Source: Ensifer oleiphilus (GTDB lineage Bacteria; Pseudomonadota; Alphaproteobacteria; Rhizobiales; Rhizobiaceae). Taken from it: a stretch of 64,000 nucleotides of DNA. The notes beneath the pieces were generated by a model. It ran no database searches. It had not been told where the DNA came from and saw only the letters and a list, made by a program, of their open reading frames with translations. How positions within the stretch are numbered: position 1 is the stretch's first letter; each line of letters opens with the position of its first letter. The DNA is taken from assembly GCF_013371465.1 (NCBI RefSeq), contig NZ_JABWDU010000002.1:363888-427887 (forward strand), given 5' to 3'. The translations under genes and the position numbers were made by a program. Shown piece by piece: positions 45,242 to 52,585 of this stretch.

Positions 45242-45910
45242 CTACTTGCCGCCGGTGCCGCGGCCGGGTTGAGCTGCCCGTTTCGGCCGACGGATGGCCC
45301 TGACCTTGCCGCTTGCGCCACCGCCGCAAAAGAAGCGGTCGCCTCCATCGGCCTCAAGCCCGGACACGCCCATGCCGGTCGGCATGTCGAGCCTCTCCAG
45401 CACCTCGCCTGTTTGCGGATCGATGCGCCTGATGTCGCTGTCGTCCCCCTCCCAGGTGCCGTGCCAAAGGTCGCCATCGACCCAGGTGACGCCGGTGACG
45501 ACGCGGTTGGATTCGATCGTGCGCAGGATGGCGCCGGTCTCGGGGTCGATCTGATGGATCTTTCGGCCCCGATGCTGCCCCACCCAGAGCGTGCCTTCGG
45601 CCCAGGCAAGGCCGGAGTCGCCGCCATTGCCCGGCGCCGGGATCGTCGAAAGCACGCGGCCCGTCTTCGGGTCGATCTTCTGGATGCAATCCTCGGCGAT
45701 CTGGAACAGGTGTTGCCCGTCGAAAGCGGTGCCCGCATGCGCGGCAACGTCGATGGAGCGCACCGTCTCGCCGCTTTCCGGGTCGAGGGCATTCAATCTG
45801 TCCCCGGTGGCAAACCAGACGTGGCAACCGTCGAAGGTTACGCCATGCACCTGGTCGGCGTCGGCAAAGGGCCCGTATTCGCGCAGGATTTCGGCAGCGG
45901 CTCGTTTCAT
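45242..45910 (-). CDS. Cytoplasmic beta-propeller (SMP-30/glutaminyl cyclase-like) protein
   Basis: This 222-residue protein is a run of propeller blades with repeated units of the type IDPxTGxVLxTI, for example LDPESGETVRSID, IDPKTGRVLSTI, IDPETGAILRTI and IDPQTGEVLERL. It lacks a signal peptide. The blade count (about five) is low, so it may be a partial propeller or a dimer. AGGATGG precedes the ATG and the gene starts 9 bp after the stop of the HTH regulator, so the two form an operon. The ligand is unknown. Confidence 0.8.
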   Translation of the reverse strand: MKRAAAEILREYGPFADADQVHGVTFDGCHVWFATGDRLNALDPESGETVRSIDVAAHAGTAFDGQHLFQIAEDCIQKIDPKTGRVLSTIPAPGNGGDSGLAWAEGTLWVGQHRGRKIHQIDPETGAILRTIESNRVVTGVTWVDGDLWHGTWEGDDSDIRRIDPQTGEVLERLDMPTGMGVSGLEADGGDRFFCGGGASGKVRAIRRPKRAAQPGRGTGGK

Positions 45911-45919
45911 CTTTCCATC

Positions 45920-47140
45920 CTAATCGCTGGGCAGCGGACCGGGGAGTAACAACACTGTCGGGAAACCCGGCACCGGCGGCGTCATCCAGCGGCGCGCACG
46001 GCCTTGCCCGATCGGCAGCACTTTGCCAGCCGTGCAGAGCGCGTCAAGGGCACGCTGGACCGTGCGCGCGCTCGCGCCGAGCGCAATCGCCAGCGCCGAA
46101 CTCGCCCACGCCTCGCCATCTGCAAGCAAAGCAAGAACGGCACCGTGCTGCCCTTCGGCTGGCGGCGCCAGCACGCAAACCTCGCGGCTGCCGACCGGCA
46201 CAAGGGCAAAGCCGCGCGCGGTCGCCCTCACCTCCGCCACATCCCTGAGTTCGGCCCGGAGCCGCCCGATTTCGACGCGCAGCCGCGCCCGGTGCGATTC
46301 ATCGGCGTGCCGCGCCCGGAAGGCAGTAGCAAGAAGCGCCTCCCTGGAAGCGTCGCCGGGCCAGGCTTCGGCCAGCGTCCTTGCGAGCGTAAAGAGAACC
46401 GGGCGCGTCGCGAGCGATACCGCCTTTTCGCCGGCCCGCACGACATGACGGCATGCATCGATGACCAGTGCGCCGGAAGCGAGCAATGCCTCGACCTCGT
46501 CGAGCAGCAGCGCCCTCTCCTCATTGCGAACAATCAAGCGCGCAGCCGGCATTGTGAGCGCAAGAAGGGCGCTCTCGACTTCGGCGGTCAGTGCCGGAAT
46601 GCCGGCTTCACGCGCGACCTCATGCGCCTGTGCAAGGGCGGCGCGCGCCACCTTTGTCTGCAAGCGCCTGATGGCGATACCGGCAACGATCAGAGCGTGG
46701 CCGGCACGCACGAGCGGCGGCAACAGCGCCGGGTCAAAGCCGGCAAGCGCCCGCTCCGCTTCATCGAGGCGGCCGATCAGCGCCAGACGGCGAACCTGCA
46801 GATTGCGCGCGTGAGCGGCGTTGACGCTGTCTCCATGGATATCGAGCGTCACCCGTGCCGTCTCGAGCGCCCTTTCGGGCCAGCCGAGGTCGCGCGAGAC
46901 GAGCGCAATCTCGGCTTCGGCCACGACACACCGCGCCCGCGCCACCGCCTCTTTCGGCCCGAACGCGCGCGCAGCACTTTTCAGCAGAGCTTTTGCGCGC
47001 GTGAAATCGCCGAGCTGCGCCATCGCAATCCCGCGCAGCGCCAGCGCCGGCGCGTCCTCGCGAAGGGCCACGCGTTTCAGCGCGCCGAGCGGATCGCCCG
47101 CCGCCAGCGCCCGCGCTGCAGCCGTGATCAGCGAGTCCAT
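45920..47140 (-). CDS. HTH transcriptional regulator with TPR-like helical repeats
   Basis: This 406-residue protein has a long helical-repeat N-terminal part (about 1-300, rich in ALA/AEA helices such as GAIAMAQLGDFTRAKALLKSA-like units). A C-terminal winged-helix segment spans about 330-385 (HGAVLALLADGEAWASSALAIALGASARTVQRALDAL). The end GKVLPIGQGRARRWM is typical of a wing. The open frame upstream to 47596 is discarded because ATG 47140 follows a GGGA sequence and the upstream part is antisense to the divergent genes. It probably controls the divergent small membrane protein and DUF899 genes together with its own operon. Confidence 0.8.
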   Translation of the reverse strand: MDSLITAAARALAAGDPLGALKRVALREDAPALALRGIAMAQLGDFTRAKALLKSAARAFGPKEAVARARCVVAEAEIALVSRDLGWPERALETARVTLDIHGDSVNAAHARNLQVRRLALIGRLDEAERALAGFDPALLPPLVRAGHALIVAGIAIRRLQTKVARAALAQAHEVAREAGIPALTAEVESALLALTMPAARLIVRNEERALLLDEVEALLASGALVIDACRHVVRAGEKAVSLATRPVLFTLARTLAEAWPGDASREALLATAFRARHADESHRARLRVEIGRLRAELRDVAEVRATARGFALVPVGSREVCVLAPPAEGQHGAVLALLADGEAWASSALAIALGASARTVQRALDALCTAGKVLPIGQGRARRWMTPPVPGFPTVLLLPGPLPSD

Positions 47141-47248
47141 CGTAATCCCGTCAAACTTGTAACTCCCGCCCGCTCGGCATCCGGCGCTAGCTGTTAACCG
47201 CAGACCAGCAACACCCTGCAAGACCGACCAACGAATGGATAGCCGAAA

Positions 47249-47524
47249 ATGCCGACGCACAGAACCGGACCGATTGAAGGGTGGGCAAGAACGATCGCAC
47301 TTGGTGCGGCCGACCGGCTCTGCCTCCTGGCAAGCCCGACCTTCGCGCTCATGGCACTTCTCACCGGCATTTCGGGTGCGGGCGAGCCCGAAATGCTCTG
47401 CACGACCTCGGTCTCCTCGCCGCTGACGGGAATGGCGGCGATGTACGCGCTGATGAGCGCCTTCCATTTCGGGCCGTGGCTGCGGCTCATCGCCGGACGG
47501 CAAAACTCTGCCCATCGGCCATGA
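47249..47524 (+). CDS. Small membrane protein next to DUF899
   Basis: This 91-residue protein has two hydrophobic segments (about 22-44 and 60-82, LTGMAAMYALMSAFHFGPWLRLI). The upstream Shine-Dalgarno sequence is weak. Small proteins of this type with a DMLCT- or EMLCT-like central motif recur in rhizobial genomes beside DUF899-type genes, which supports translation. It precedes the DUF899 gene by 50 bp on the same strand, and both diverge from the HTH regulator. Confidence 0.65.
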   Translation: MPTHRTGPIEGWARTIALGAADRLCLLASPTFALMALLTGISGAGEPEMLCTTSVSSPLTGMAAMYALMSAFHFGPWLRLIAGRQNSAHRP

Positions 47525-47574
47525 GCCCGGACTGTTGCCACCGGACAAACATCTCAACCCCAAGGAGAGAACCG

Positions 47575-48273
47575 ATGCAGAACGAAATCGTTTCACCCGA
47601 GGCGTGGCTGAAAGCGCGCCTGGACCTGCTTGCCGCCGAAAAGGAATTTGCGAGGCAACGGGAGGCGCTGACCCGTCGCCGCATGCAAATGCCGTGGGAG
47701 CGCGTGGAAAAATCCTACCGGTTCGAAGGGCCGGCTGGCACGCTGTCGCTCGCTGATCTCTTCGACGGGCGCTCGCAGCTGATCGTCTACCACTTCATGC
47801 TGGCCCCAGACTGGCAGGAAGGGTGCAAGCATTGCTCGTTCTGGGCCGATAACTTCAACGGCATCCCGGTGCATCTCAATCATCGCGACGTGACGTTCAC
47901 GGCCGTTTCGCGCACGCCGCTCGAAAAGATCGAGGCCTACAGAAGGCGTATGGGCTGGAGCTTCCCGTGGGTGTCATCCCTTGGCAGCGACTTCAACTTC
48001 GACTATCAGGCATCCCGCACGCCCGAACAGCTCGCCAAGGGCGAAGCCTTCTACAACTACAAGATCCAGCCGAGCACCGTCTCCGAACAGGTGGGCATCA
48101 GCGTGTTCTTCAGGAACGACGAGAACGAGGTGTTCCACACCTATTCCTGCTACTCGCGCGGCGTCGAGATGTTGAACGGCGCCTACCATTTTCTCGACCT
48201 CGTGCCCAAGGGCCGCGACGAGGACGGCTTGAACTACCCGATGGAATGGGTGCGCCGCCACGACCAGTACTGA
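47575..48273 (+). CDS. DUF899 thioredoxin-like protein
   Basis: This 232-residue protein starts at ATG 47575 behind CAAGGAGAG. The DUF899 pattern is clear: WLKARLDLLAAEKEFARQREAL near the start, LADLFDGRSQLIVYHFML, GCKHCSFWADNFNG with paired Cys (CxxC) and FVVS-type PWVSSLGSDFNFDY. These are thioredoxin-fold proteins of uncertain function, often called DUF899 thioredoxins. Its likely regulator is the divergent HTH gene. Confidence 0.9.
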   Translation: MQNEIVSPEAWLKARLDLLAAEKEFARQREALTRRRMQMPWERVEKSYRFEGPAGTLSLADLFDGRSQLIVYHFMLAPDWQEGCKHCSFWADNFNGIPVHLNHRDVTFTAVSRTPLEKIEAYRRRMGWSFPWVSSLGSDFNFDYQASRTPEQLAKGEAFYNYKIQPSTVSEQVGISVFFRNDENEVFHTYSCYSRGVEMLNGAYHFLDLVPKGRDEDGLNYPMEWVRRHDQY

Positions 48274-48410
48274 GACAAGGAGACCGGCCTCTCCTGCGCA
48301 ATTCCTTAAATCGGATCCGGGTTAGGGATGAATTCGTGCAGCATGGTCGACGTCTGCAGCGTCCTTTGCGCGGCATATTTGACGCATGGCGCTGCAGGTG
48401 GCCGGTCTCT

Positions 48411-49172
48411 CTACTCCGACGGCCTGTCCAGGATAAGCACCTCGCCATCGACAGGGATCCGCAGCTTCGTCGCGGAAATGCCGCGCGCCTCGGCGGCCTC
48501 GCGCAGGTCCCGCCTGCTGATCGTTGCATGGTCGAGCGCTTCCATGTGGGTGGCAACGACCACCGCATCGCCGGATGCCTCGCAGACGGCAACGGTTTCC
48601 TGCGCATCCATGACGATCAGGTCGCCGTCCCAGCGTGCGCCGCAGGAATGGGTGACGATGATGTCGGGCGACGTCCCGGCGATCACATCTGCGACCGGCG
48701 GGTAGAGCACGGTGTCGCCGGCCCAGTAGATCGATGGCTCGCCCTCGGCTTCAAGCGTAAAGCCCATGACAGAGCCCATCAGCTCGACGACCGGCCCAAG
48801 GCCGTGGCTGCCTTCGCGCCGCGTCAGCGTCAGCCCCTGCCAGGTGGCCCGATCGGCAAGTGGTGTGACATCGGTGAACCCCGCCGCCCGGATCTCCCCT
48901 TCGTCGCCAGGCTGGCAGAAGATCGGCAGGTCCTTCGCCAAGTGCTCCTTGGCGACATCGTCGAAATGGTCCGAATGCAGGTGCGAAACGATCACCAGCT
49001 CGACGCCGTCGAGTATCTCGTCGATCGACACAGGCAGCTCGACCACAGGATTTTCGGACAGGTTGGCGAAGGAAGGCAGGCTGTGTTTCGGCGCGAAATA
49101 GGGATCGATCAGCACGGTGCGACCGGCATAGTCGAGCTTCAGCGTTGCGTTGCGGATCAGTTGCAGTTTCAT
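48411..49172 (-). CDS. Metallo-beta-lactamase-fold hydrolase
   Basis: This 253-residue protein starts at ATG 49172 behind AGAGGATG; the open frame up to 49232 looks non-coding. The metal-binding motif HLHSDHFDD sits near 66-74, followed by a later Gly-His-type GSHGLGPV and WAGDTVLYP, which supply further ligands. It resembles the UlaG/YtnP-like L-ascorbate-lactonase and general MBL hydrolases. The substrate is unknown. It follows the peroxiredoxin gene on the same strand by about 108 bp. Confidence 0.85.
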   Translation of the reverse strand: MKLQLIRNATLKLDYAGRTVLIDPYFAPKHSLPSFANLSENPVVELPVSIDEILDGVELVIVSHLHSDHFDDVAKEHLAKDLPIFCQPGDEGEIRAAGFTDVTPLADRATWQGLTLTRREGSHGLGPVVELMGSVMGFTLEAEGEPSIYWAGDTVLYPPVADVIAGTSPDIIVTHSCGARWDGDLIVMDAQETVAVCEASGDAVVVATHMEALDHATISRRDLREAAEARGISATKLRIPVDGEVLILDRPSE

Positions 49173-49280
49173 CGGGGCATCCTCTGGCGGCGACCGGCTT
49201 TTTGACATCCGGGCGATCGTTGCCATTGCCACGGTAAAATCAAGCCCCGGAATGCCGATCGGTCTCCATCGTCGTAGCCC

Positions 49281-49973
49281 CTACTTGGCGGCAGAAGCCG
49301 CAACCTCCCTTGCGGCAGCGATGATCCGCTCGGCTGTCGGAAAGGTCCCGAGGCCCTCCGGCCCGTCGCGCGCCTCCATCTCGGCCCAGGCGATGCAGCC
49401 CGATCGATCGACAAGGAAATGGCCGACGAGTTGGGTGCCGTACTTCTCGGAGATGGATCGGTCGATGTCATGCAGTTCGAAGCCATCTATGGCATTGAGC
49501 AGGTCATTGGCCTTCATCGGCTGCGCCGGCTCCGCCAACTCGCCGCCCGGATTGATGCGGGCCGCGGCAAACTGCTCGACACTGGTGTGTAAGGGCCATT
49601 GCGGCTTTTGAGTGCTATCGGCCGGAGCAAAGCCGGCGAGCGGCACGCCAAAGTCGTGGTGCGTGCGGCACTCGGGATCGCACAGCACCGTGACCGGCGT
49701 CGGTTGAAACCGGAGATAGAGACGAGCCCGCTCGACCGGCGTGTTGATCACGGCAAGCGTTTCGACGCCCGCTTCGCTCAACGCCGGCTGGAGTGCCGAG
49801 AACTGCCGCAGCTGACGCCGGCAGAACGGGCAATGCAGCCCGCGAAAGAGCCCGATAAGGAACGGCCGGCCGCGCAGGTCTGCAAGCGAAACCGCCCCCT
49901 CGGCGTTGGCGGCGTCCAGCGAGAAGGCAGGCGCCGCCTCGCCAGGGCGCAATGCTGGAAAGTCGTCTTCCAT
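49281..49973 (-). CDS. Peroxiredoxin-like AhpC/TSA-family protein
   Basis: This 230-residue protein starts at ATG 49973 behind a GGAGGGAGGG tract. The AhpC/TSA thioredoxin fold is visible: PGEAAPAFSLDAAN, LADLRGRPFLIGLFRGLHCPFCRRQL with a C-x2-C pair, and TVLCDPECRTHHDFG. The peroxidatic site of true peroxiredoxins (PxxxTxxC) is replaced by LHCPFC, so it may be a thiol oxidoreductase rather than a peroxidase. The C-terminal half includes GHFLVDRSGCIAWAE. It may act with the downstream MBL protein under oxidative stress. Confidence 0.82.
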   Translation of the reverse strand: MEDDFPALRPGEAAPAFSLDAANAEGAVSLADLRGRPFLIGLFRGLHCPFCRRQLRQFSALQPALSEAGVETLAVINTPVERARLYLRFQPTPVTVLCDPECRTHHDFGVPLAGFAPADSTQKPQWPLHTSVEQFAAARINPGGELAEPAQPMKANDLLNAIDGFELHDIDRSISEKYGTQLVGHFLVDRSGCIAWAEMEARDGPEGLGTFPTAERIIAAAREVAASAAK

Positions 49974-50086
49974 GGATAGCCCTCCTCCCTCCGGATCTGT
50001 TCTTGTGTCGGCCCGCGAACCAGGAGATGGAGCGTTTCCACCAGTCCACTCGCGCCTCTGGCGACATGACAGCTTCCACGATACGG

Positions 50087-51682
50087 TCACCGCCAGCCGC
50101 AGTCCCACGGCGAGCCCCTCGCCGCCCGGTGGCAGGCAAAGGCGCGGCCGCAGGAATGCGTGGCGGTGATCGTCGTCCTTCCCCGGCCCGAGCCGCGGGA
50201 AAACATTTGCCGAAAAGCCACATCCGCATTGGCAGGGCAGCCGGAAAAACTTTTCTTCTGCAACTCCGCCGGCGGCGTGATCGTCCGCGTGCTGGTGCTC
50301 TTCGCCGGTGCCTTGGCGGTGCCCTGGGTTTCGCCCGGTTGAGGCAGCCTCGCCTCGTGCCGGATCGCGACGCAGCGGCCGTCCTTTGCCTCCTGGTTTC
50401 GCGAACAGACAAGCGGGCAGATCCGCGCCTTCTGCGTCCGCAAGCGCTCCAGCACGCCATCGGAGGGTTCGAGTGCCGCAAGCTCGATCTTGGTGAGCCT
50501 CACAAACTGCTCCAGTGCCCGCCGGCTGCCCAGCCCCCAGAGCCCATCCTCGCTGCCGGCGCGGCAGCCGACCCGGTTGAGCTCCTTCTGGATCGAGCGC
50601 ACCAGCTCGCGGTTCGGCTCGACGGTTTCCAGCGCCTGGTTTTCGCTTGCCTGCGGCTGCGTCAGCGCCGCCACCTGCTCGGTTGCGGCAGGAAGGCCGT
50701 CGGTCGCCGGCGTTTGCGGTCTTGCCGCCTCATCGGCTGCCGCGCGCTCGATGATCCTGATCTTTGCCTTCGCCAGCGAAACGAAGGCGCCGGCGGGATA
50801 TTGCTGCAGATAGGCGTCGAACAGATCGCGATCGCTCGAGCCCTTGATCGTATCCCAATAGGCAAGCTCGGCGGCATTGCTCTCCCTGGTGATGCCGGTC
50901 GACACAGCGGCCCCCTGTGCCGTCGACGGGTTCAACACCACCTCGCCCGTCAGCGAGGAATTGTCCCAGGGCACCTGCTTGCCATCCGTCGCCTCCAGCA
51001 CATCGCGGCGCACGTCGATCAGTTCGCGGGTGATGTCGCGACCGGGCTTGCCGAGGTGACGAAGGAGCGCGGCCGTAAACGGCGAGTTGCGCCCGGCGCC
51101 GTCGAGGGCGACGTTGCCGGGCTGGGTGGCAAAGGCGATCAGCGAGCCGATCCCGGTGCCGACCTTTGCCAGCCCCCGGCCGATCGAGCTGGAGCGCGTG
51201 CCCATCGAACGGGCGAGATTGACGGCCAGCGGATTGTCGCGGCAGGCATCGAGGAACACCAGGTTGACGCGGGTCTCGCGTTCCATCGCCGAAAGGATCA
51301 GGTTCATCGGTACCGCCTCAAATTCGAGGTCGATATAGGAGAGAAGCTTGGCATCGACCGGGGCGATGTAGTTCTCGCCGTTCACCTGCAAGCCATGGCC
51401 GGCATAGTAGAACAGCGCGAGATCGGCGCCATCGAGCTTGCCGACGAAATCGCGAATGGTCTTGCGCACACCGGCAAGGTCGAGGTCGCGGCCGACAACG
51501 ACCTCGAAGCCGAGATCCTTCAGCTTTCCCGCCATGTCGCCGGCATCATTGTCGGGGTTCGGCAACTGCGGCACATGCTGGTAGGCCGAATTGCCGATGA
51601 CCAGCGCCACGCGCTTTTCGGCAAGCGCCTGCGAACACGTCAGCACCAGGAAGATCGTCATGACCATGCGAAGGCATTGCAT
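50087..51682 (-). CDS. Exported caspase-like (C14) peptidase with peptidoglycan-binding-like C-terminus
   Basis: This 531-residue protein starts at ATG 51682 behind GGAGGGGAT. A signal peptide (1-21) is followed by a C14/metacaspase-like p20 domain (about 24-240) with the catalytic dyad His96 (FYYAGHGLQ) and Cys147 (LDACRDNP). A helical repeat (about 280-320, WDTIKGSSDRDLFDAYLQQYP) follows. A Ser/Pro-rich linker and a YTV-type helical domain (ELVRSIQKELNRVGCRAGSEDGLWG) of the peptidoglycan-binding type come next, then a Cys-rich end. Bacterial caspase homologues take part in stress responses and cell death, among other roles. No antitoxin or partner gene is adjacent. Confidence 0.88.
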   Translation of the reverse strand: MQCLRMVMTIFLVLTCSQALAEKRVALVIGNSAYQHVPQLPNPDNDAGDMAGKLKDLGFEVVVGRDLDLAGVRKTIRDFVGKLDGADLALFYYAGHGLQVNGENYIAPVDAKLLSYIDLEFEAVPMNLILSAMERETRVNLVFLDACRDNPLAVNLARSMGTRSSSIGRGLAKVGTGIGSLIAFATQPGNVALDGAGRNSPFTAALLRHLGKPGRDITRELIDVRRDVLEATDGKQVPWDNSSLTGEVVLNPSTAQGAAVSTGITRESNAAELAYWDTIKGSSDRDLFDAYLQQYPAGAFVSLAKAKIRIIERAAADEAARPQTPATDGLPAATEQVAALTQPQASENQALETVEPNRELVRSIQKELNRVGCRAGSEDGLWGLGSRRALEQFVRLTKIELAALEPSDGVLERLRTQKARICPLVCSRNQEAKDGRCVAIRHEARLPQPGETQGTAKAPAKSTSTRTITPPAELQKKSFSGCPANADVAFRQMFSRGSGRGRTTITATHSCGRAFACHRAARGSPWDCGWR

Positions 51683-52153
51683 GTCATCCCCTCCGGACAT
51701 GCCGGTGCATGTCCCTCCAGCGCCGCGCATCACAGGACGCGCTAAGGACGCCGTACCACCTCAAGCTTGCTGCATACATTTCCCCTCAATTCGATTCCGC
51801 CTTGAGGAGTTATGCCGTCGAAAGTCGTTTGGGCCCCGCCGCATGCCTGCCTGGTTTCAGCAGGGTGCGGCCCGTGGGCGGCGCTGTCAATGCGGTCTGC
51901 CCGCACCTGCGACACCCGTTCCGCACGAAACCGCGTTACGGGGCTGTCCCCGAATTAACGGGCCACGGCTGCATTTCATTCAATTGCCAAATGGGATTAG
52001 CGCGCCCTAACCTTTTCTGCTTACAGCGCGTCGAAGGGCTGCATGCGGCCGGCGGGTCGCCCCATCGGCACGTCTGGCAACGATGGTCCCAAACGGAAAA
52101 ACGGCGCCGGGAGATGCCGACGCCGCTTCGAATTCCGTTTTGAAGAGCTGCGC
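51683..52153. other. Intergenic region with nothing recognised
   Basis: About 470 bp between the caspase-like gene's start and the small exported protein gene. Only shadow frames occur. No terminator or promoter match was recognised. Confidence 0.35.
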
Positions 52154-52417
52154 TTACTTGACGATCGCCGAGCCGTTGACGATCTCGACATTCTCGTCGC
52201 CCTGCAAGCCGATGCGGTCGCCGCTCGGCGTGGTGACGAAGCAGCCGCTGGGGCAGATCATCTCGGTAGCACCTGAACTGATCGCCACTTCCATGCGGCT
52301 TTCGCCCTCGACGACAACCAGAACAGCAGTCTCGCCATCCTTGTTCGTGACAGTCGCGGCCGATACCGCCCCTGCCGCAAGCACACCGGAAAGCAAAGCA
52401 ATCACAAATGTCTTCAT
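52154..52417 (-). CDS. Small exported protein of unknown function
   Basis: This 87-residue protein has a signal peptide (MKTFVIALLSGVLAAGAVSA, cleavage near 21) and a mature part of about 65 residues with short beta strands and one pair of cysteines (MICPSGCFV). It is acidic and soluble-looking. No family was recognised. It stands alone between two larger minus-strand genes. Confidence 0.7.
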   Translation of the reverse strand: MKTFVIALLSGVLAAGAVSAATVTNKDGETAVLVVVEGESRMEVAISSGATEMICPSGCFVTTPSGDRIGLQGDENVEIVNGSAIVK

Positions 52418-52585
52418 CGCCCATCGACGCCCGCGGCGCCGCCCTTTTGCACAGCCGGCCGCCCCGTCGGATAAGCGACGGTGGCTCCGGCCACCTCTTC
52501 AGCCCGTGACAGCCTAGACCGTCAAAAGAAGAATTGCATGCTTTTTATCGCGGTCAGGCTGAATAGCGGCTGAACGCTCCGTTTA

